Positions 18,867-27,923 are shown, numbered from the stretch's first letter. The stretch is 33,600 bases of DNA from Thermosynechococcaceae cyanobacterium YX3bin19 (GCA_030447595.1 JAUJON010000026.1:1-33600); one strand, 5' to 3'. Made by a program: numbers and translations. The notes: generated from the sequence alone by a model not told the origin.

Positions 18867-21047
18867 TTATTGAAAGAATCTCTCTTCCGGAGACGCACCT
18901 CTTGTAATTGCTTCAAGTTGTCGTTCTGCGAATTGTCCAGCCTTTATTTCATATTCTTCTTTGTACCCGCTACTCTGGTACAAGTCGGCTAGAATTTCAG
19001 GCTTGTTGCTGATGTCTTGTCCTACGTCCCGATAGGCATCTACAGCTTGTCTCATGCTCCTTGCAATTAGATCAATAGCAGATGCAGGCAAGGCTAGCCT
19101 CGTAGCTAAGTTTGATTATCTGGGACTTCCTCTCCTGATGCTGTGATCACCCTTTGAGCAGTGTAGTAGTGCATTTTTCCCCAACCATTTCCCTGGATTT
19201 GAAAATCTTCATCTTCAATAGGAATAGGATTACTAGCACCATCACTAACTAGGTATGCAAGATAATCAGTATAGTCCATGTCTAAGCTCCCTGTCCGCTG
19301 TACGTGTTTGTAAGCAAATTCATCGAAGGCTCTGCTATACACCCTTGCCTCTATGCCTATTGTGTTGATGTTGCCTGCTTCTTTAAAGTTTTCCTCATAC
19401 TCCCATCTGATAGCTCCTGCAATAGCACGTCCATCAATCCCATAGCGTTCGGCAGCTTCTATCAGAAAATCTTTATTCTCCTTGAGCATCTCTTCCGCTC
19501 CTCGCAGGTCATGAATGTCGTACATGACCCACGTAGTCTCTGCCGATTCAGGATCCTCTTTTAAAGTACTAGCTTCATTTTCATACTCGCGTTCATACAG
19601 AGACTGGACTTCATTCTCCTCTACAGCAGTGATGGAAACGGGCTCTATGGACGCTGACTCACTCGCATCAGGAGTGGTTGGACTCTCATTTGTTGTACCT
19701 GGCAGATAAACCTGTTGCCCAATTTGTAATTCGCTCGCTTCTGCTTCAGTGAACCTGCTACCGAGAGCTTCTTTTTGAATTTCAGTCCAGCGACTGCTAT
19801 CACCTAACTCCCGCTCAGCAATGGCAGACAGGGTGTCTCCTGGTTGGATAGTGTAAGCCTCGCGCTCCGCAGCCGCCTCGGCCCAATGCTCTGCAGCATC
19901 GGCGGACCTCGGTAGAGATGATGGCTCACTTGCATCAGGAGTGGTTGGGCTGCTCTCAGTCTCAGTTCCTGGCAGATAGACTACCTGCCCGACCTGCAGG
20001 GTACTTGCCTCTGCTTCAGTGAATCTGCTACCGAGCTTCTTTTTGAATTTCAGTCCAGCGATTACTATCGCCTAACTCCCGCTCGGCGATGGCAGAAAGG
20101 GTGTCTCCTGGTTGGATGGTGTAAGCCTCACGATTCTGGGCTGCCTCGGACCAACGAGCTGCAGCGTCAGGGGACATACCCTGATACGGCGATGGCTCAC
20201 TTGCATCTAGCTCGACAGTCATCTCTTCGCCATTCAGGGCAATCGCACTATCACTCTCAGCTTTTAACGCTGCGAGTTCAGCCCCACCAATAGCTTCACC
20301 TTGAACGAGTCTGGCAAAGATCTCCCTCATCTCAGGAGAATCAACACGATTCAACTCTTGATCAACATAATGTCCTATTTCCTCCAGCAGCACACCAGTC
20401 AGTGCTTCAGGGTTATCGGCGTTTTCACTCAAGAATTTTTCAGACAGATAAATCGTACCTTCACCAAAAGCACCAGTCGCCTTCAGGTCAGCAGCGGGAA
20501 GAACCTCAATTTCTGGCATTGCCTCCCCATTTGCTATATCTTGCGTTAAAGCCTGGGCTTCTTTAGAACGTATATCCTCTCCAAAAGCCAGATTCATCTT
20601 GCCAATAAATGCTTCATCAGTAGCGAAAGATTCTAATTGCTCCTGGGCAGTGACGACGGCTAAATTCAAGGCAGCCTCATCATTCACTGAGGTAGCACCT
20701 CCAGTTAAGAAATCAGGATCGTCTGAACTAGCGATCGCAGCTCTCTCAGCCATACCTGTTAGCGAGTCCTGAGTAAGTAAGCTATTGTTCCACTCGTTTG
20801 TAGGGATACTACGACTGAAAAGCTTGGTGGCAGAATCGTGCTCTGACTGGGCAGTAACCGTTGGGAGTGGCTCCTCTAGGTTCGGTGTAAAAGCACCCCG
20901 GCTAGCAGTAGACTGTATCGCGTTGAGTACCCCGGTAAGTCCGGCATTACTATCCAAAGCAGCAGCGCTATTCCATACAGACCCCATCAAGGGATCTTGT
21001 CCTGATAAAGCCATCCCATCTAAAGGGATTGTTCCAAAAGCGTCCAT
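18867..21047 (-). CDS. Large EEIGH-motif / LysM x2 / muramidase-like protein, two frameshifts
   Basis: ATG 21047 opens a protein of about 725 residues when two slips are repaired. Order: an N-terminal region without signal peptide (MDAFGTIPLDGMALSGQDPL); a metallopeptidase-like helix LLEEIGHYVDQELN near residue 222, with Glu where HExxH enzymes have the first His; LysM 1 (YTIQPGDTLSAIAERELGDS, then LQVGQVVYLPG) near 305–360; a Ser/Thr/Pro linker; LysM 2 with the same core near 395–450; then a lysozyme-like domain (AIAGAIRWEYEENFKE, NGWGKMHYYTA, SNKPEILADLYQSSG). Slip 1 near 20032 is a two-base loss, shown by comparison with the second LysM copy. Slip 2 near 19109 lacks one T. LysM targets peptidoglycan, so a wall-degrading or wall-binding role is likely. 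No partner genes adjoin it. Confidence 0.7.
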
Positions 21048-21063
21048 ACTTAGCTACCTCTAG

Positions 21064-21508
21064 TGAATTTAAATATCGATAGAACTACTTAGGGGAGGAA
21101 TACCTGAGTTAGTCTCCACTTCTATATCGGCGGAAAGTTGGCTTTCTATGAAAAAGCACCGAGGACTATCAAGTTCTGTGGTGTGTTGTCACAGATTTCT
21201 AGTGAGAAAAACTCCTAGCTTGCCAACGCTTGCTTCCCACATTCAAGATTGCTGTCGCTTTGCCAGAGCGAACCCCTATTAGCTTCTCGGGTTCAGAGTT
21301 TAGAAATTATGCAGCGTGTTATGAAAGTACACACTTAATTTTGTGAACAGTCAGAAAGGTCAAACTTACCTCTAATGCAGTGAAATATTTCTAGGTCTCA
21401 GTAGCGGTGCACCTTGCACAGGAAGTGCGATCACCCTTAAAAATCAAAGACAGTACACCGTTACCCGATCCCTCTTGCTGATACCCCAGTGGTTGAACAA
21501 AGAAGCGC
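21064..21508. other. Intergenic stretch with repeat copy A
   Basis: No coding region is supported. From 21222 to about 21443 it holds one copy of the diverged direct repeat described next. GAACCC and GGGTTC within the repeat can form a small stem-loop in this copy but not in the other. Confidence 0.5.
21222..21443. repeat. Diverged ~220-bp non-coding direct repeat, copy A
   Basis: Conserved blocks shared in order with copy B (22242–22474) include CCAACGCTTGCTTCCCACA, GCGAACCCCTATTA, TTTAGAAATTATGCAG, ACAGTCAGAAAGGTC and GGAA.TGCGATC.CCCTTA. Spacing between blocks is nearly kept. The two copies flank the secreted-protein gene. Confidence 0.8.
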
Positions 21509-21994
21509 TCAGGTTTGCCTCCAACTCCAGGTCAGTTGGTTGCGGTTTTTGATGGTGTATTTGATGTAAACGTAGTGCTTTCGCAAGCATATGGTAGGGA
21601 TCTCTACTGCCAGCGGACAGATAGAGTAGGAGCCCTTGAGCTCATAGGTGTTGATCATGCCGCTAGGGCTGGAATAGATCGGGTTTTCGACGAAGTCGTC
21701 CCTCCAAGTGAAGCCCACAGCCTTGCCCGCAAGGGTCTCGTCGCGGGTGACGTCAACGCGATGGCTAGTCATCTTTCCCGAACGGTCCCAGCACCAGTGA
21801 ACGTCGGCGTTCATCCATCCACTGTTGGGGCCGCCCTGGAAAGTGCCAGTGGGCAGGTGGATTTGGGAGACCGTGCAGCCGCTGGAAGGTCGCGGCAGGT
21901 CATCACGTGCTAGAGCCGATGTCATACCCAGTGCGGAGGCACAGATAATGGTCACCAGCCCAGCGAAAGGCATACTCGTGCGTATGATATTCAT
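21509..21994 (-). CDS. Secreted cysteine-containing protein, unknown
   Basis: The 161-residue protein starts at ATG 21994 after a GGAGGAG-type Shine–Dalgarno (AGAGGAGGAG on its strand). A Sec signal peptide (MNIIRTSMPFAGLVTIICAS, cleavage probably after ALA before RDD) leads to a mature domain of about 130 residues. This has Cys in GCTVSQIHLP, HWCWDRSG, YSICPLAV and IPTICLRKH, enough for two disulfides, and repeated Trp. The frame is intact although repeats and decayed genes surround it, suggesting selection. I do not recognise a family. It lies alone between the two repeat copies. Confidence 0.7.
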   Translation of the reverse strand: MNIIRTSMPFAGLVTIICASALGMTSALARDDLPRPSSGCTVSQIHLPTGTFQGGPNSGWMNADVHWCWDRSGKMTSHRVDVTRDETLAGKAVGFTWRDDFVENPIYSSPSGMINTYELKGSYSICPLAVEIPTICLRKHYVYIKYTIKNRNQLTWSWRQT

Positions 21995-22241
21995 AGATCT
22001 CTCCTCCTCTATTAAGAGGACAATAAAGTTTTGAACTGAAATGTAGTCATATGTTCTTCGTGAGAAAGATGCCTCTTTGCCTTATCCAAGATCCTGTTGA
22101 CTTGTTACTGGCTTGCCAGGAAGTGCAAATTTAGTTTTGCTGCGTTCACGAAGTGTGCACTTTGCGCGATCGCTTGAACTATCCACTTACTTGTTATTGG
22201 TGCCAGGTTGACGAACTATGATTCCTATTAGGAAAAAGGCT

Positions 22242-22474
22242 TACCAACGCTTGCTTCCCACACCTAAAATTAGGTTCCCTTGCCAGCTAAAACTGGCGAA
22301 CCCCTATTAACTTCTCGGACCCAAGGTTTAGAAATTATGCAGGGTGTTACAAAAGTTCATGTCTAATCTTGGCAACAGTCAGAAAGGTCGATGTTGAGTC
22401 AAATACAAGTCAAGGCTTTCTGTAGCTCAAGTCGCGATCTCACCTCATATAGGAACTGCGATCGCCCTTAATTG
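22242..22474. repeat. Diverged ~220-bp non-coding direct repeat, copy B
   Basis: This is the partner of copy A at 21222–21443, with the same ordered blocks and same orientation, offset by about 1,020 bases. It contains an intact HIP1 octamer where copy A has TGCGATCAC. Confidence 0.8.
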
Positions 22475-22610
22475 CAAACAACATCCCGTTGTTCTGGTCA
22501 GCTTTGCCAATTGCTCAGATTCAGGTAGACTGAGATTCCTGTACTTCCTTTCCATTGCTTAGCTCCTTTAATAAAACTGAATCGCTACAATTCCATCAAA
22601 ACTGGCTGCT

Positions 22611-22690
22611 GACTGAGTTCAGGACTGAGAAGCGACTGACTTGTTACTGATTTGGTACTGACGCAACTTAAGTAACTGACCTATAGCTGA
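22611..22690. promoter_or_regulatory. Array of eight ACTGA-type motifs, mostly 11-bp phased
   Basis: Motifs NACTGA (one ACTTA, one GCTGA) begin at 22611, 22623, 22634, 22645, 22656, 22665, 22674 and 22685, so most spacings are 11 or 12 bases, with two of 9. That places most copies on one helix face. The array ends about 30 bases before the -10-like TAGAAT at 22719 and 60 bases before ATG 22750, the position of an operator for the HTH protein encoded next. Confidence 0.6.
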
Positions 22691-22749
22691 CTTGCCCAAG
22701 TAGCTGGCTTGTACCTGGTAGAATCTGCGTAGCTTTCAAGGGGGTGAGT

Positions 22750-24006
22750 ATGACGCGATCACTTAAAGTTCGCAGCGACTGCATTAAGAAAGTCAAATTG
22801 GCCCTCAGGCTCAATGGATTTCCAAGCCAAAAAGCCCTAGCTGAAGATGTTGGACTCGCTTTAGCAACTGTCAGCAACTTCCTCAATGGCGGATCTGTTG
22901 ACTACCTAAATTTTTTAGAAATTTGCCGGGAGTTGGGGCTGGATTGGAAAGCGATCGCTGAGTTGAGGGTAAGCCCCAACCCTACCCAAGAAGAGGGAGT
23001 CCTACCTGCTTCTACCTTTTATGTTGAGCGCCCTCCTATTGAATCTGACTGTTACCAGGAGATTCTGCAGCCAGGCGCTCTGATCCGAATCAAAGCACCC
23101 CAGCAGATGGGCAAAACATGGCTAATGGAAAAATTACTTGAGCAGGTCGCTCTTCAGGGCTACCGAACTGTAAGTTTGAGCCTGAAGTTAGCCGATAGTA
23201 GAATACATTTCACCAACCTGGATAAATTCTTGCGATGGCTCTGTACTAATGTCAGTCGGCAGCTGGGATTAACAAGTCAGTTGGATGGTTACTGGGAAGA
23301 GAAGGGACTGGGTAGCAAGGTTAGCTGCACGACCTATTTTGAGGAGTATTTGTTGGAGCAAGCAGACACTCCCCTGGTCCTGTGCTTGGATGACGTGGAT
23401 TTAGTTTTCCCATACCCTGAAATCTACGAAGACTTTTTTGCCCTTCTGCGCTCCTGGCATGAGAGGGCAAAGAGTCGCAAGAAGCTCTGGACAAGACTTC
23501 GGTTGGTGGTGATACATTCGACGGAAGTTTATATCCCACTGAACCTCGACCAATCACCATTTAATGTGGGCGTGCCAATTGAGTTATTGGAGTTCAGCCA
23601 GCAGCAGGTGCAAGACCTTGCCAAGCAGCATGGACTAGATTGGGATGCTGCCCAAGTGAAGCAACTGATGAAAATGGTGGAAGGGTATCCCTATTTAGTG
23701 CAACAGGCTCTCACTCACCTAAAAACTCATCAGAACACCACGATTGATGAACTTTTATCAACGGCTGCAACAGAATCGGTAATTTATGGCAACCATCTGC
23801 GGCAACGCTTATTGAATCTGCAACAGCATCCATAACTGACTTTGGCGCTCAAAGAGGTCGTTACCGCAACGGGGAGTGTCCGATTAGAGCCAATACAAGC
23901 CTATAAATTATACAGCTTGGGGCTAGTGAAACTGCAAGGCAATGAAGTGATACCTCGGTGCAGCTTGTATCGCCAGTATTTCTGTGATCGCCTAGGAGAT
24001 GTCTGA
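22750..24006 (+). CDS. HTH–AAA-like (AAA_35) protein with an in-frame stop
   Basis: ATG 22750 is preceded by AAGGGGGTGAG; the in-frame GTG at 22744 lies inside that ribosome-binding site. Residues 1–75 are an XRE-like helix-turn-helix (PSQKALAEDVGLALATVSNF). The AAA-like domain follows: IKAPQQMGKTWLMEKLLEQ is a variant P-loop near residue 117 and PLVLCLDDVDLVF is Walker B near 210. TAA at 23833–23835 interrupts the frame after LQQHP. The same frame continues with TLALKEVVTATGSVRLEPIQ to TGA 24004–24006, the expected family C-terminus, so one base (GAA to TAA) separates it from full length, about 418 residues. The final TGA overlaps the next ATG. Family role: signalling or conflict NTPase of unknown target. 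Confidence 0.75.
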
Positions 24007-26496
24007 TGAGTGCAGCACCTCAACCGCTCTACCCCTATCAAATCGGTGGAAGTCTAGATTTCAATCATCCTACCTATGTTGTAAGGCGAGCTGACACAGA
24101 CTTGTATGACGCATTGAAGGGTGGGGAATTTTGTGAACTCTCGGCAAACGGGTAAATCCTCACTGAGGGTGCAGACGATGCACAGGCTGCAAGCAGAAGG
24201 AATTACCTGTGCTGAAATTGATCTGGCGGGCATTGGTAGCCAGAACGTTACCGCAGAGCAGTGGTATGGGGGTATTATCCAAGAGCTAGTGAGCAGTTTA
24301 GAGCTAAAGATCAACCGGCGTACTTGGTGGCGCGATCACGATGATCTCTCGCCGGTGCAGCGCTTCAATGAGTTTATAGAAAAGGTGCTGCTGGCAGCGT
24401 GTTCTCAGCACATTGTCATCTTTATTGATGAAATTGACAATGTTCTCAGATTTAATTTCAAGGATGACTTTTTTGCAGTTATTAGGTCTTGCTACAACAA
24501 ACGTGCTGACAAGCCAGAATACAAATGCCTTACGTTTGCGCTGCTAGGTGTGGCAACACCCTCAGATTTAATTCAAGATAAAAATCGCACTCCTTTTAAT
24601 ATCGGTCGAGCTATTGAACTGCATGGCTTCCAACTCCCCGAAGCCCAGCCCTTAGCCAAAGGATTATCTATGAAAGTCAGCAATCCTCAAGCTGTGTTGA
24701 CAGAGGTATTAACTTGGACAGGCGGTCAACCCTTTCTCACCCAAAAGCTGTGCAAGTTGGTCTTGACATCACCCTTGTTTGTGCGAGCTGGAGACGAAGC
24801 AAAGTGGGTTGAAGACTTAGTGCGCTTACAGGTGATTGAGCACTGGGAAGCTAATGATGATCCTGAGCATCTGAAAACGATTCGCGATCGCATTCTCAGT
24901 AAGAAGCAACTCACTATCGGAATTCTTGCTCTATATCAGCAAATCTTACAACAGAGTGAAGTAGCAGTAGACTACAGTCCGGAGCAGATGGAATTGCGAT
25001 TGTCGGGGTTAGTGGTTAAGCAGGAGGGAAAACTAAGAGTTTACAACCGCATTTACAAGTCTGTTTTCAATCAAATTTGGGTCGATGAAGTGTTATCAAA
25101 CTTACGACCTTATGCCAAAGCACTAGATGCGTGGAGAGCTTCTAACTATCAAGATGAATCACAGCTACTGCAAGGACAACAACTGGAGAGCGCCCTAGCA
25201 TGGGCAGCACGCAAAAGCTTGAGCTACTTAGATTATCAGTTCCTAGCTGCTAGCCAAGAGTTAAAAAAACTAGAGGCAGAAAGAAAGGCAAAACAGATTT
25301 TGACTGAGGCACGACAGAAAGCTGAGCGGCAGATTCGCACTGGGTCTACCATCCTGGTCATGTCCTCGATTGGATCAATTGCAGCGGTGGGACTGGTGGT
25401 TAATGCTAGTTTAAGGAGCCAGTGGTCCGAGATCAAGTCTTTAAATTCATCGTCTGAAACTCTTCATTCCTTTAATCGGCTACCGGAAGCGTTGCTACTA
25501 AGTGTGAAAGCAGGAAAGCAGCTACAAGGGGCAATAATTGGGGTGCCAAATGAGCTAAAAGCTGAGACAGCAAGCACTCTGCAACGAGTTATTAACACAA
25601 CACAAAACCGTTTGGAGGGACATACGGGTGAGGTTTATAGCGTCAACTTCAGCCCAGATGGCCAGATCATTGCCTCAGCCAGTGAGGACAAAACTGTCAA
25701 ACTCTGGAACCGAGAGGGCAAAGAACTCAAACCCCTGGAGGGGCACAGCGATCGCGTCTGGAGTGTAAGTTTCTCGCACAATAGCCAGATGATTGCGACC
25801 GCTAGCTGGGACAAAACTATCAAACTTTGGAACCGGAAGGGCAAGGTGATCGCAACCCTGGAGGGGCATAATGATTGGGTCTTTAGCGTTAGCTTCAGCC
25901 CGGATGAGCAGATGATCGCTTCAGTTAGTCGTGATCGAAAGGTCATACTTTGGGGCCTGGACGACAAAGAGATAAAGCGGCAATGGAATAGTAAGCATGA
26001 GAATAATGTCGTAGACGTGAGTTTCAGGCCAGATGGCAAAACAATTGCGACCGCCAGTGATGACGGCACTGCCAAACTCTGGAACCAGAATGGTACTTTG
26101 CTTAGAACCCTGAAAGGGCATAGTGAGAGAGTCATGAGCGCCAGTTTCTCAGCCGATGGCCAAACGATTGCGACTGCCAGTTTCGACAAAACAGTTAAAC
26201 TCTGGAAGCTGGACAGTACCCTGCTCAAAACTCTTCAGGGCCATGATGATTGGGTTTGGGACGCAAACTTCAGCCCTGACGGAGGGACACTTGCCTCCGC
26301 TAGTAGAGACAGAACCATCAGACTCAGGCCTCTTGACAGCAGTGAACTATCGCCGGAGATAACTGAGCTACTGGTGCGCGGTTGCCAATTGCTACATGAT
26401 TATTGGAAGACTAAGCCAACAAATGTACAGGAGAGCGATCGCCGTCTTTGTGATGGAATTGCAAGTGAGAAGGGTTTTGATACAAAAATTTGGTAG
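24006..26496 (+). CDS. AAA-like (AAA_35) – transmembrane – WD40 protein, 5' frame broken
   Basis: ATG 24006 overlaps the previous stop and encodes MSAAPQPLYPYQIGGSLDFN, a typical N-terminus for this family. Near 24131 the frame breaks: relatives read FCYVLNSRQ, and here about eight bases are missing, so the second frame resumes at NSRQTGKSSLRVQ, just at the P-loop. Walker B is IVIFIDEIDNVLRF. A WinR/HTH-like region and a charged helix precede one membrane segment (TILVMSSIGSIAAVGLVV, about residue 410). Six WD40 repeats follow (LEGHTGEVYSVNFSPDGQ, KTVKLWNREGK and so on), then a C-terminal helix. The last codon and stop come from the IS1-type element. The protein probably senses or binds a partner through the WD40 domain. 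Confidence 0.8.
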
Positions 26497-27276
26497 TCCT
26501 AAAGATGTAAGGATAGGAAAGACGAAGCTATTGCAATCTCAATTGTTGTATGTCGATTTCTCTGCCTACCTGCCCTGCTTGTAGCTCAACTGGTACCGTC
26601 AAAATGGCAAAATCCATAACGGCAAACAGAACTTTAAGTGCCGCCAGTGCGGTAGACAGTTTGTGCAAGACCCACAAAACAAAATCATTGACCAGACAAC
26701 CAAAACCCTCATTGACAAACTACTCTTGGAAAGGATTTCGTTAGCTGGGATTGCCAGAGTTGTTGGGGTCTCAGAACCTTGGTTGCAAAGCTATGTCAAT
26801 GCTAAATATCAGAACGTACCACTTCAAGTGAAAGTGCAGGCTAAAAAAGGGACGCTTAACCATTCAGTGTGACGAGATGTGGTCGTTTGTGGGCAACAAA
26901 GGCAACAAACAGTGGATTTGGCTGGCGTTGGATGTTGAAACGCGAGAAATTGTCGGGGTGTATGTTGGTCAGCGCAGTCGTGATGGCGCACAAGGATTAT
27001 GGAATGCTTTACCTGCTGTGTATCGACAGTGTGCTGTAGCTTACTCTGATTTCTGGTCTGCTTATGATGAGGTATTTCCCAGCAAGCGACATCAAAGTGT
27101 TGGCAAGGACAGTGGCAAAACCAGTTATATTGAACGATTCAATTGCACCTTGCGCCAACGGGTGTCTCGCTTGGTGAGGAAGACGTTATCATTTTCCAAG
27201 AAGTTGGAGAATCATATCGGTGCAATTTGGTATTTTGTGCACCACTACAATGCATCCTTACTTGTTTAGGACTACC
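26492..27276 (+). mobile_element. IS1-family insertion sequence with 9-bp target duplication
   Basis: The element is 785 bases long. Its ends are perfect 12-base inverted repeats, GGTAGTCCTAAA at 26492–26503 and TTTAGGACTACC at 27265–27276. Both sides carry the same 9-base target duplication CAAAAATTT (26483–26491 and 27277–27285). Length, ends and duplication fit IS1. It encodes a single-gene transposase. Confidence 0.95.
26550..27269 (+). pseudogene. IS1-family transposase, two frameshifts
   Basis: ATG 26550 starts MSISLPTCPACSSTGTVK, an InsA-like zinc-finger N-terminus. One missing A in AAAA 26601–26604 moves the frame; restoring it gives NGKIHNGKQNFKCRQCGRQF and a second Cys pair. The middle is an HTH region (ISLAGIARVVGVSEPWLQSY). 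A one-base gain near 26858 must be undone to join CDEMWSFVGNKGNKQWIWLA, the DDE core, with YSDFWSAYDEVFP and SYIERFNCTLRQRVSRLVRK carrying the catalytic acids. It ends HHYNASLLV at 27269. Reconstructed length is about 239 residues, normal for cyanobacterial IS1 enzymes. The element's ends are perfect, so the insertion looks recent. Confidence 0.88.
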
Positions 27277-27324
27277 CAAAAATTTTTTGAGAGGAAGTCG
27301 GATCTGTCAACTGATCTGTATCGA

Positions 27325-27923
27325 ACCACTCGCCCTGGTAGTTAAGTTTGAGGTCGAGGACTTAGGCATCCGGGTCTTTCTTCGCCAAGGCGCTGAGAGC
27401 CTGGTTAAATTCAGCCGCCGTCCAGGCGTCCTGGTTACCAGTAGGGATGCGAACCCCCGCTGCCGCCAACTTGCTGCGACGTCCGAAGAGGCCGAGCCCA
27501 GAGTCAAAGGTTCCAACGGAATACAGGCGGCCCTTGTAAGTGCCCTGCTTGATAATCGAAGGCAGCAGATCCTGGTGAACCTTCTCAGTGATCAGTGTGT
27601 CGATGGGAATCAGGTTCCGTTGCCAAACATAGTTATAGACAAAGGCCCATCAAATTCCAGGACATCGGGCAAATCCTAGACAGGGACGCTGCTTGGACTT
27701 GGGCGTTATAGGACCCTTCGGGAATAAAGGTGAGCCGAACAGTCGTTTCCTTCTGGGCAGCGTTGAAGCGATCGACCTGCTCCTGAATGGTCTGTCGCTC
27801 TGCGGCTTGACCAGCGTGAGCCCAGACTTGCAGAGTGCTTTCTTCTTCAATATTGCTTTGGCACCCGCCTAGGAGCAGAAGCAACGGAGTGAGTACGCTA
27901 AACCAATGTATCGTTCTAACCAT
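27325..27923 (-). pseudogene. Truncated copy of the sugar substrate-binding lipoprotein
   Basis: ATG 27923 gives a signal peptide MVRTIHWFSVLTPLLLLLGG with lipobox LGGC and then TLQVWAHAGQAAERQTIQEQ, closely similar to the binding protein at 13883–15242. Missing single bases near 27676 (G) and 27645 (T) shift the frame, and a TAA replaces Gln in the DPDxQVLDLKL segment (near 27363). Similarity ends at GEWF, near 27325, so only about 200 of 450 residues remain. The cut lies about 40 bases from the IS1-type element's target site, but the IS is not the cause, because its target duplication is in the neighbouring gene's end. No permease genes accompany it. Confidence 0.85.

Larger units (their letters stand above)
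21995..22743. other. Long intergenic region with repeat copy B and a phased motif array
   Basis: This 749-base region contains no supported gene. It holds repeat copy B (22242–22474) and an array of ACTGA motifs (22611–22690) immediately before the HTH-AAA gene. A -10-like TAGAAT lies at 22719–22724. Confidence 0.55.

Noticed and set aside
25635-26228. A 197-residue reverse-strand ORF with internal repeats
   Set aside because: It is antisense to the WD40 repeats; its periodicity is inherited from them and it has no start context.
26492-27285. The IS1-type element as the cause of the truncated sugar-binding copy
   Set aside because: Its 9-base target duplication reconstructs the end of the WD40 gene precisely, and the truncation point lies about 40 bases outside the duplication, so it predates or is independent of the insertion.
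27286-27679. Forward ORFs right of the IS1-type element as new genes
   Set aside because: They read through the reverse-strand sugar-binding pseudogene in the wrong orientation; the reverse strand has clear homology.
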